Shown here: positions 8,414 to 14,780 of the stretch, in pieces
Layout: each line of letters starts with the position of its first letter
Position numbering within the stretch: position 1 is the first letter of the stretch
Assembly: GCA_905216095.1 (NCBI GenBank)
Contig: CAJMSQ010000022.1
Span: 1 to 38,133 of the forward strand
Direction: 5' to 3'
Source of the DNA: an uncultured bacterium
GTDB taxonomy: Bacteria; Bacteroidota; Bacteroidia; Bacteroidales; Bacteroidaceae
DNA length: 38,133 nucleotides
Translations under genes and position numbers: made by a program
Notes under the pieces: generated by a model
Seen by the model: only the letters and a program-made list of their open reading frames with translations
Told to the model about the DNA's origin: nothing
Database searches by the model: none

Positions 8414-8510
8414 TTGCATTTATTGTCGGAGTACGTATCTTTGCATTGTGTTTTTCATAGTATTAGATTTAAGGTTAACAAGGTTGGGATACAGCGGTAT
8501 CCCTTTTTTT
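8414..8510 (+). ncRNA. Small RNA candidate with its own promoter and terminator
   Basis: A consensus promoter (TTG at 8414-8416, 19 bases, TATCTTTG at 8436-8443) is followed about 60 bases later by a complete intrinsic terminator: GGGATAC (8486-8492), a 4-nt loop, GTATCCC (8497-8503), then seven T (8504-8510). The predicted transcript is about 8450-8510, too short for a convincing protein. The AT-rich block between (8450-8485, including TAGATTTAAGGTTAACAAGG) looks like intergenic blocks I recall from other Bacteroidales, but I cannot name a family. No gene follows on this strand, so a free-standing RNA is more likely than a leader. Confidence 0.6.
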
Positions 8511-8653
8511 ATGCCCTGACGTCGGCGGCGCACGGTCCGCCGCGGTTCCGCCGGCCATGCTCCCACATCCGGATGCCGGATTTCTCCCGCTTTTCCGCTT
8601 TTTGTAAATTGTTGGTAACCAGTATGTATTTTTACACCGGCAGATAGGGAAAA

Positions 8654-8730
8654 CTACAATAGGGATAGAAAAAACTACATGGCATGTAGTCGCGACTACA
8701 TGCCATGTAGTTTTTCGTAGATGTGCAGAT
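8654..8730. repeat. 21-bp-period palindromic repeat array B (4 units)
   Basis: Cores start at 8654, 8675, 8696 and 8717. The central two (CTACATGGCATGTA and CTACATGCCATGTA) are perfect; the outer two are degenerate. With their spacers the central units form a perfect 46-bp palindrome (arms 8670-8692 and 8693-8715) whose right arm ends in five T, so it could terminate plus-strand transcripts. It lies between convergent units (nuclease operon and toxin operon). The stretch 8731-8871 holds nothing further that I can support. Confidence 0.85.
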
Positions 8731-8871
8731 GGAAAATGTAAATACGGAAACGGATTTTCAGAAATATCCGGTATAGCCAACGAAATATTGGTATGAAGTG
8801 CGAATGCTACGCTTTTTTGCTCTGAAATACAGTTTGGTTTTCGGTCTTGTGGGCGATGCCATCGGTAGCTC

Positions 8872-9273
8872 TTATGCCCGGCTCTTGATACTGTTCTTTG
8901 CAAATTCCACAAAGTTTACAGAAGGTAGCATGATGGGCGGATAACCAGCCTGCATGGTCAGGATGGAAAGGAAACTTCTGAGATAAGGAAATGCGATTGC
9001 CGGAGCGTTGATGGCAGGAAACGGTCCGTTCTTGAAATCGTCTGTGATGGTTTCATCCGTTTCAAAGAAAAATCGCATTTCGGTTTGGATGGAAACACCT
9101 TCCCGTTCGAAGGCTACCTTAAATCCTATACCGAAGATGTGTTGTTCTTCGTCCGGAAAAAATTGCCCTACTTCAAAGTTCAAGTCGTTCTTTGCCGTGT
9201 CTATTTGAGTGCCGGTTTCGGAGGTCCGGAGGGTAAGGTCAGTGACTTTATAGTCTATGAGTTTTATTTTCAT
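8872..9273 (-). CDS. SecB-like chaperone of a toxin-antitoxin-chaperone operon
   Basis: 133 residues. The C-terminal half, APAIAFPYLRSFLSILTMQAGY followed by PPIMLPSVNFVEFA, matches the signature of SecB proteins (FPYAR, then P, L and VNF). It is a little shorter than E. coli SecB (155 aa). Its start codon shares one base with the stop of the preceding antitoxin gene (TGATG, 9275-9271), indicating translational coupling. In toxin-antitoxin-chaperone systems a dedicated SecB-like chaperone folds and protects the antitoxin. The close linkage here argues for that role rather than general protein export. Third gene of the operon in transcription order; lower GC than the flanks. Confidence 0.85.
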   Translation of the reverse strand: MKIKLIDYKVTDLTLRTSETGTQIDTAKNDLNFEVGQFFPDEEQHIFGIGFKVAFEREGVSIQTEMRFFFETDETITDDFKNGPFPAINAPAIAFPYLRSFLSILTMQAGYPPIMLPSVNFVEFAKNSIKSRA

Positions 9274-9563
9274 CAGGCAGCTAAATTGTAATCGTTAATG
9301 TTTGTGGTATCGAACTCATGAGAGATGGTGCTCGACGTGCTGTATGCTACGTATTCGGCTACTCCTGTTTCGATGACAGCCTCTTGTCGGGCGTTGATAC
9401 CGGAGTCATGTTGCAGGTGGAGTATATCGAAATCGGCATTACGTATGATGCCGGCTTCCCGGTCGGCCCGTATCTGTTCTTCCATCCACAGGGTCAGACT
9501 TTCTACACTTTCGGCGGCTAATGCTTCGTCAAGCATCCGATTCAGTTTTTCAATGTTTATCAT
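9273..9563 (-). CDS. Putative antitoxin of a SecB-dependent toxin-antitoxin-chaperone operon
   Basis: 96 residues, starting 2 bp after the toxin stop and overlapping the chaperone start by one base. The N-terminal 60 residues are acidic and helical (MLDEALAAESVESLTLWMEEQ); no helix-turn-helix is evident. The last 30 residues (about 67-96) are Ser/Thr-rich and weakly structured with hydrophobic positions. They could be the chaperone-addiction segment that SecB-dependent antitoxins carry at the C-terminus. I do not recognise the family by sequence; the call rests on size and position between a toxin candidate and a SecB-like gene. Confidence 0.65.
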   Translation of the reverse strand: MINIEKLNRMLDEALAAESVESLTLWMEEQIRADREAGIIRNADFDILHLQHDSGINARQEAVIETGVAEYVAYSTSSTISHEFDTTNINDYNLAA

Positions 9564-9565
9564 AA

Positions 9566-10042
9566 TCAGTCTTGCAGTTGGAATTCGTGAATGCAGCTTG
9601 CGTTGTACACAGCTGCCTGTATGCGCTTTCTGACAGGAATGGGGAGAATCTCCAAACTGCTTGTCGGAATATCACAAGCAATCAAGACATCGATTTCTTT
9701 TTTCCATTTGGCGCGTTTGTTGAGATACTCGCACAAATCAGTTTGGGTGGGTTTCTTTCCCGTCAATTTGAAGATGGTCCGGGCCGTCCGTTCAAGCGCG
9801 GAAACGAACAACTGGTAATGTTCGGCATTGAAAACCGTGTCGAGTACCTTGTCGGAAACAATCCGTGCCGAATAGACTTGATAGTTGCCGTGCTTGGCAG
9901 TCTCGCCCCACCTTATGGCATCTATTTCGTCTGCCCAAAAATAATATCCGGTGCCGAACCAGGCATCCTTGCGGGTGCATAGCATTGGCTGCTTCAGCAC
10001 ATTGCCGCGATTTTCTTGGGTATGAAACATGATTTGGTCCAT
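9566..10042 (-). CDS. Putative ADP-ribosyltransferase-like toxin (CmdT-like position)
   Basis: 158 residues from ATG 10042. The longer frame to 10084 is rejected because its extra codons overlap the predicted promoter. An N-terminal strand with His7 (MFHTQE) and a GTGYYFW motif at 30-36 resemble the conserved His and Tyr blocks of ADP-ribosyltransferase-fold toxins (for example FGxGFYxT in DUF3990-type proteins). A C-terminal acidic catalytic residue cannot be assigned with confidence. First gene of a three-gene operon with an antitoxin and a SecB-like chaperone, the order of the E. coli anti-phage system CmdTAC, whose toxin ADP-ribosylates mRNA. Identity with CmdT is inferred from architecture. 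Another toxin fold cannot be excluded. Confidence 0.65.
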   Translation of the reverse strand: MDQIMFHTQENRGNVLKQPMLCTRKDAWFGTGYYFWADEIDAIRWGETAKHGNYQVYSARIVSDKVLDTVFNAEHYQLFVSALERTARTIFKLTGKKPTQTDLCEYLNKRAKWKKEIDVLIACDIPTSSLEILPIPVRKRIQAAVYNASCIHEFQLQD

Positions 10043-10070
10043 TGCGATGGTATAAACTATCTTCAATTTG

Positions 10071-10078
10071 CAAAAATA
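10071..10078 (-). promoter_or_regulatory. -7 box of the toxin-antitoxin-chaperone operon
   Basis: On the minus strand TATTTTTG fits TAnnTTTG and lies 29 bp before the ATG at 10042, giving a short leader. No clear -33 TTTG is seen at the expected distance. Positions 10100-10258 hold nothing else that I can support. Confidence 0.45.
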
Positions 10079-10258
10079 GCACAATTATTTCTGTTTAAGT
10101 GCTGTTTTACAGTTTTTTTGTGTTATTGGAAGAAGTAATAAAAGAAAAGGTAGGGTGATTTGTTGGGGAAAAGAATGATGGCGAAAGGTGCTGGGAGACG
10201 TTGTCTGACAGGTGGATTTATCTGTGTCAGGTAGACAAGATAAAAATGGATATAGAAG

Positions 10259-10298
10259 TTCTGCAAGGCATATAATGACTACTATATGCCTTGCAGAA
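10259..10298. repeat. 21-bp-period palindromic repeat C (2 units), 3' of rnr
   Basis: Cores CTGCAAGGCATATA (10261-10274) and CTATATGCCTTGCA (10282-10295) keep the 14+7 spacing but differ from the other arrays. They form a hairpin with perfect 16-bp arms (10259-10274 and 10283-10298). Relative to array A several changes are compensated on the opposite arm, so pairing is conserved while sequence is not. It lies 35 bp past the rnr stop and could be its 3' end structure. Confidence 0.75.
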
Positions 10299-10333
10299 TT
10301 TTGTGTGATAATATATTGGATTACGTATCAAGC

Positions 10334-12646
10334 TCAGCGCGATTTCTTCCGGCGGCCTTTCCGCTTCTCCTCCTTGGAGCGTGTTGCCGGCGCGGCCTTT
10401 GCCGCCGGTTTTGAGCGTGCGGGCTCTTCGCCCACGATGGAGAAGTCGAGCTGCTTGCGCTCCAGGTTGGCGCGCTCCACGCGGATGCGCACCGCGTCGC
10501 CCAGCGAGTAGCGGCGGTGACCGCGGCGGCCCACCAGACAATAATTGCGCTCGTCGAAGTCGTAATAGTCATCGACCAGGTCGCGCAGCGGGACCATGCC
10601 CTCGCACTTGTTGTCGTTCAGTTCGACATACAGGCCGAACTCCGTCACGCCCGATATGGTGCCGTCGAATTCCTGTCCGAGACGTTCCGACATGAATTCC
10701 ACCTGCTTGTACTTGATGCTGGCACGCTCGGCGGTGGCGGCCAGCAGTTCCATGTTGGAGGAATGTTCGCACAGTTCCTCGTATTTCACGGCCGATGCCG
10801 AGCGTCCGCCTTCGGCGTAGCGCGTGAGCAGGCGGTGGACCATGGTGTCGGGGTATCGGCGTATGGGCGAGGTGAAGTGGGTGTAGTAGTCGAACATCAG
10901 GCCGTAGTGTCCGATGTTGTGGACGCTGTAGCGCGCTTTCATCATGGCGCGCAGGGCGACGATTTCCACCACGTTCTCTTCCTTGCGTCCCTTCACCTCG
11001 TCGAGCAGCCGGTTCAGGCTCTTCGACACTTCGGTCTTGGTGCCTTCGGTACGTATCTTGTAGCCGAATTTCGATATGAAGGCGCGGAGCTTTTCCAGTT
11101 TTTCGGGGTCGGGGACGTCGTGTATGCGGTAGGGCAGTACTTTTGCCTTTTTCCCCTTGGGCACACGGCCTATCATTTCGGCCACGCTGCGGTTGGCCAG
11201 CAGCATGAATTCCTCGACAAGCTTGTTGGCGTCTTTCGCCACCTTGATGTAGGTGGAGACGGGCCGCCCTTTTTCGTCGATTTCGAAGCGGACTTCGGGA
11301 CGGTCGAAGCCGATTGCGCCGCTCTTGAAGCGGGCCTTGCGCAACAGCTTGGCCAGCCGGTTGAGCGTAATCAGTTCAACGGCGTATTCGCCCTCGGGGG
11401 CAGCACCTTCGGGCAGGGCTTCGGGGTGCTCGCCGGGCAGGGCGAGGTCTTCGGGCGAGGCTTCGCCGTTGCGTTCGAAGATGTATTGCACCTCCTCGTA
11501 GGTGAAGCGGCGGTCGGAGCGTATCACGGTGTGCGCCAACCGGCGGTCGAGCACCTCGCCGTGGGCGTTCATGCGGAAGATGACGGAGTAAGTGAGTTTT
11601 TCCTCGTCGGGCCGGAGCGAGCAGATGAAGTTGCACAGCCGCTCGGGCAGCATGGGGATGGTGCGGTCCACCAGATAGACGCTTGTGGCGCGGCGTTGCG
11701 CCTCGCGGTCGATGATGTCGCCCTCCTTGACATAGTGCGAGACGTCGGCTATGTGTACGCCCACTTCCCACTCTCCCTCGCCCGTGAGCCGGATGGACAG
11801 GGCGTCGTCGAAGTCCTTGGCGTCCCGCGGGTCGATGGTGAAGGTGGTGACGTCTCGGAAGTCTTCCCGTCGCGCCACCTCCTCGGGGGTGATGCCCGGG
11901 TCTATGCGTTCGGCGGCCTTCTCCACCTGTTGCGGGTAGCGGTAAGGCAGCCCGAATTCGGCCAGTATGGCGTGCATCTCCGCATCGTTGTCACCCTGCT
12001 TGCCAAGTATGTCGATGACTTTTCCCGTCGGGCTCTTGGCCTGCTCGGGCCAGTCGATGATTTTCACCACCGCCTTGTCGCCCGTGTGTCCGCCGCCGAG
12101 CTTGTCGCGCGGGATGAAGATGTCTACGGCCAGCGCGCGGTTTTCGGTGATGAGGAAGCCGTATCCTTTTTCCACCTGCAGGCGGCCGACGAACGTGTCC
12201 TTGGCCCGCTCCAGGATTTCCGTCACCTCGGCCTCGCGGGTGTGGCCGTTGCGCCGGGCCAGCATGGTGACCCGCACGCGGTCGCCGTCGAGGGCATGGA
12301 GCGAGTTGCGCTCGCACACGAGTATGCTCTTGCCGCCGTCGTCGGGCACGAAGGAATTGTGGCCGTTGCGCTTGCGACGGAACACGCCGTCCATCACGTT
12401 GGAGCGCAACGCCGTGCGGTAGTTCCCTTGCCCGTCGGTGGTCAGATAGTCGTCGAGGACCATTTCGGACAGGACGTCCATCACGAGCATCTTGGAAGGG
12501 TGATTGACCGCACGTATGCTGCGGAATATTTCTTTTACATTGAAATCCTGTCCGGGATGTTCGCCGAACAGTTCGGACAACAAGGCATATATGTCTTTCT
12601 TGGAGAGGCGTCCCATGCTCTTCCGTTCTTTCTTGTTCCGGTTCAT
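10334..12646 (-). CDS. rnr: Ribonuclease R
   Basis: 770 residues, a processive 3'-to-5' exoribonuclease that degrades structured RNA in the cytoplasm. In order: an N-terminal winged-helix-like region (about 12-80), cold-shock domains (about 85-225), and the RNB catalytic domain with TIDPRDAKDFDDALS (270-284), whose Asp272, Asp278, Asp280 and Asp281 would bind Mg2+. A C-terminal S1 domain (FDGTISGVTEFGLYVELNDNK) and a basic tail (KEEKRKGRRKKSR) follow. Length and order are typical. Translation may start at the first Met or at Met11 (MGRLSKKD); the sequence does not decide. Stands alone on the minus strand, divergent from the DUF4294 gene, with repeat C just past its stop. Confidence 0.95.
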   Translation of the reverse strand: MNRNKKERKSMGRLSKKDIYALLSELFGEHPGQDFNVKEIFRSIRAVNHPSKMLVMDVLSEMVLDDYLTTDGQGNYRTALRSNVMDGVFRRKRNGHNSFVPDDGGKSILVCERNSLHALDGDRVRVTMLARRNGHTREAEVTEILERAKDTFVGRLQVEKGYGFLITENRALAVDIFIPRDKLGGGHTGDKAVVKIIDWPEQAKSPTGKVIDILGKQGDNDAEMHAILAEFGLPYRYPQQVEKAAERIDPGITPEEVARREDFRDVTTFTIDPRDAKDFDDALSIRLTGEGEWEVGVHIADVSHYVKEGDIIDREAQRRATSVYLVDRTIPMLPERLCNFICSLRPDEEKLTYSVIFRMNAHGEVLDRRLAHTVIRSDRRFTYEEVQYIFERNGEASPEDLALPGEHPEALPEGAAPEGEYAVELITLNRLAKLLRKARFKSGAIGFDRPEVRFEIDEKGRPVSTYIKVAKDANKLVEEFMLLANRSVAEMIGRVPKGKKAKVLPYRIHDVPDPEKLEKLRAFISKFGYKIRTEGTKTEVSKSLNRLLDEVKGRKEENVVEIVALRAMMKARYSVHNIGHYGLMFDYYTHFTSPIRRYPDTMVHRLLTRYAEGGRSASAVKYEELCEHSSNMELLAATAERASIKYKQVEFMSERLGQEFDGTISGVTEFGLYVELNDNKCEGMVPLRDLVDDYYDFDERNYCLVGRRGHRRYSLGDAVRIRVERANLERKQLDFSIVGEEPARSKPAAKAAPATRSKEEKRKGRRKKSR

Positions 12647-12845
12647 GGCATCTGTCTTTTTTTATGAAACGAAAGTGTGACGCTGTCCGCGGTTCCCGCC
12701 GTCGCCGGCCTGCGGGAAGAGGCTGCCGGATGCGCGAAAGGCGGACAGGTACTATTGCAAAGGAAAGTATTTTTTTGTACAACGTCTGTCAATTAAGGAA
12801 TAATAACGCACGGATATGGGATTTTCTTGCTAATTTCGCCGCACG

Positions 12846-13484
12846 ATGATGAAAAGGATAATCATACGAGCGGCTTGCGCGATGTGCTGTCTGATACAGA
12901 CGGCGGCGGCGCAGGACATCCCCGACGTGGATGCGCCCGGCGGCAACGAACTCCCGCCGGCCACGGACATTCGCATCGACGTGGGCAAGGTATGGTACAG
13001 GGGCGACAGCATTCCGCACGTCATCATGCCCGTTCTCTACAAGTATCCGCCTTTGCGCTTCAAGAACGACAAGGAGCGCGACCGCTACAACAGGCTTGTG
13101 GCCAACGTAAAGAAGTTGTTGCCCTACGCGCGTCTGGCCAAAATCACCGTCATCGAGACCTACGAGGTCCTGGAGACCATGCCGACGAAAGAGGCCCGCG
13201 CGGCCCATGTGCGCCGTGTGGAGGCCGACCTGCGCAAGACGTACACGCCCGTCCTGAAGCGGCTGACGCGCTCGCAGGGCCGGCTGCTCGTCAAGCTGAT
13301 AGACCGGGAATGCGGACAGACCGGCTATAAAATCACCCAGGCCTTTATAGGTGCGTTCAAGGCCAACGTATATCAGGGCGTGGCGGCCCTTTTCGGGCAA
13401 AGCCTGAACAAGCGTTACGACCCCGAAGGCGACGACCGCTACACCGAACGTGTGGTGCGCCTCGTCGAGAGTGGACAAATCTGA
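12846..13484 (+). CDS. DUF4294 exported protein
   Basis: 212 residues with a signal peptide (MMKRIIIRAACAMCCLIQTAAA, cut before QDIP). The body shows the DUF4294 pattern: YRGDSIPHVIMPVLY, ERDRYNRLVANVKKLLPYA, LTRSQGRLLVKLIDRE and a LFGQSLNKRYDPEGDDR end. This is a Bacteroidota family of unknown function, presumably periplasmic. Start could be the first or second Met (12846 or 12849). No good -33/-7 pair is seen; a TAATTTCG at about 12830 is a weak -7 candidate. The next gene has its own promoter, so it is probably monocistronic. Confidence 0.8.
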   Translation: MMKRIIIRAACAMCCLIQTAAAQDIPDVDAPGGNELPPATDIRIDVGKVWYRGDSIPHVIMPVLYKYPPLRFKNDKERDRYNRLVANVKKLLPYARLAKITVIETYEVLETMPTKEARAAHVRRVEADLRKTYTPVLKRLTRSQGRLLVKLIDRECGQTGYKITQAFIGAFKANVYQGVAALFGQSLNKRYDPEGDDRYTERVVRLVESGQI

Positions 13485-13579
13485 GCCGCATACCCGTACT
13501 TTTCACTTCTAACCGTCCTCAGAGCATACATTTTTGCTTTTTTAGTCCCCCGAAACAAACATTTTGCATAAATATTCGT

Positions 13580-13587
13580 TATCTTTG
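13580..13587 (+). promoter_or_regulatory. -7 box of the Lrp/AsnC gene
   Basis: TATCTTTG, a perfect Bacteroidota -7 box, 36 bp before the ATG. No TTTG lies at the usual spacing. Confidence 0.6.
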
Positions 13588-13622
13588 CTGCCAAGTAAAA
13601 CAAAAAAAGAAACGATTATATC

Positions 13623-14213
13623 ATGAAAAAAGTCGATAACCTCGATTTGAAAATTTTGCAGATCATTTCGGTGGACGCTCGTGTGCCCTTCAAGGATGTG
13701 GCGGAAGTATGCGGCGTTTCACGTGCCGCCATCCACCAGCGCGTGCAACGCCTCACCGAAGCCGGTATCATCATTGGTTCGGGCTACAATGTCTATCCCA
13801 AGCACATCGGTTACAGCACCTGCACGTTCGTGGGCATCACCCTCGAGCGCGGTTCCATGTACAAGGAAGTTGCGGCCGAGCTGCTGAAAATTCCCGAAAT
13901 AGTGGAATGCCATTTCACCACGGGCAATTACACCATGTTGGTCAAGCTCTATTCGCGCGACAACGAGCATCTGATGGAATTGCTCAACAACCGCATTCAG
14001 GAAATCCCCGGTGTCATCTCCACCGAGACGCTCATATCGCTCGAACAAAGCTTCACCCGTCAGGTTCCCATCATCGTAGACGGTGACGACAAGGGGATGC
14101 GTGCCGCGCGGGAGTTCGCCCGTAAGCTGAACGAGCCGGGCCGCATCTTCGACGACCCCGAGGAGGACGCCGCCGCCACGGCCGCACGCAAGGGACGCAA
14201 GCAAAAAGACTGA
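13623..14213 (+). CDS. Lrp/AsnC-family transcriptional regulator
   Basis: 196 residues. An N-terminal helix-turn-helix (about 5-55; LDLKILQIISVDARVPFKDVAEVCGVSRAAIHQRVQRL) is followed by the RAM/AsnC ligand-binding domain (about 65-140; GSMYKEVAAELLKIPEIVECHFTTGNYTMLVKLYSRDNEHLMELL). The C-terminal 50 residues are an acidic then basic extension beyond the usual 150-160 aa family length. Family members sense amino acids and control amino-acid metabolism as octamers on DNA. Effector and targets here are unknown. The DUF4491 gene starts 29 bp downstream and is probably co-transcribed. Confidence 0.9.
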   Translation: MKKVDNLDLKILQIISVDARVPFKDVAEVCGVSRAAIHQRVQRLTEAGIIIGSGYNVYPKHIGYSTCTFVGITLERGSMYKEVAAELLKIPEIVECHFTTGNYTMLVKLYSRDNEHLMELLNNRIQEIPGVISTETLISLEQSFTRQVPIIVDGDDKGMRAAREFARKLNEPGRIFDDPEEDAAATAARKGRKQKD

Positions 14214-14242
14214 CGGAACGCACGTAACGACGCACACACGAC

Positions 14243-14539
14243 ATGGAAATTCACTTTGCCGGACTGTTGCTCGGACTTTGCACGTTCCTGACCATCGGTA
14301 TCTTCCATCCCATCGTCGTCAAGACGCACTATTACTTCGGCACACGCCCGTGGTGGGTGTTCCTGCTGGCGGGACTGGCCGGCGCGACAGGCGCGCTCTT
14401 CATCGCGGACCTGTTCTGGAGCGCACTGGCGGGCATTGTGGGATTCTCGTCCCTGTGGACCATCAAGGAACTCTTCGAACAGGAGGAACGGGTACGCAAG
14501 GGATGGTTTCCCGAGAACCCGAAACGTCGCCGCAAGTAG
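14243..14539 (+). CDS. DUF4491 small membrane protein
   Basis: 98 residues with three hydrophobic segments (about 5-25, 37-55 and 57-72) and a positively charged C-terminus (EERVRKGWFPENPKRRRK). The pattern HFAGLLLGLCTFLTIGIFHPIVVKTHYYFG matches DUF4491, an inner-membrane family of unknown function. It follows the Lrp-type regulator by 29 bp in the same direction, so co-transcription is likely. Confidence 0.75.
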   Translation: MEIHFAGLLLGLCTFLTIGIFHPIVVKTHYYFGTRPWWVFLLAGLAGATGALFIADLFWSALAGIVGFSSLWTIKELFEQEERVRKGWFPENPKRRRK

Positions 14540-14613
14540 GCGGCAGGCGCGCCCGGAAGGCATTCCGCCTGCACCGGGAGCCACCGGCGGGAACGCATAC
14601 CATACGTAAAGAG

Positions 14614-14675
14614 ACGAGGCCGACCGCCTGCCGGAAGACAAGCCGGACCTGCGGGGACGGGCCTCGTTTCCTTTC
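14614..14675 (+). terminator. Terminator-like hairpin after the DUF4491 gene
   Basis: ACGAGGCC (14614-14621) pairs with GGCCTCGT (14660-14667) around a GC-rich loop and is followed by a short pyrimidine run (TTCCTTTCC). It lies between the DUF4491 stop and the next gene. Confidence 0.4.
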
Positions 14676-14780
14676 CGCACGGAAAGCATCATCGACATAA
14701 CTGTCACTATATAATATCTGTCTGTCCCGTGATTCATTATTTGTCAATTGTAGAGGAAAACAACATCGCATCAGTATAAA

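Noticed and set aside
8318..8647. 109-aa plus-strand frame over the small RNA
   Set aside because: It runs through a consensus promoter and a complete terminator and has no recognisable protein features.
9592..9982. Plus-strand frames opposite the toxin gene
   Set aside because: They are shadows of the minus-strand operon, whose three genes are supported by tight spacing and by the SecB match.
10517..12667. 716-aa plus-strand frame opposite RNase R
   Set aside because: It is a mirror of rnr caused by GC-rich codon use; its composition is odd (Val, Gly, His-rich), and it shows no domain or start signal. The same applies to long antisense frames opposite the receptor (2126-3433), the cyclase/sufE region (16535-18259) and gdhA (36394-37773).
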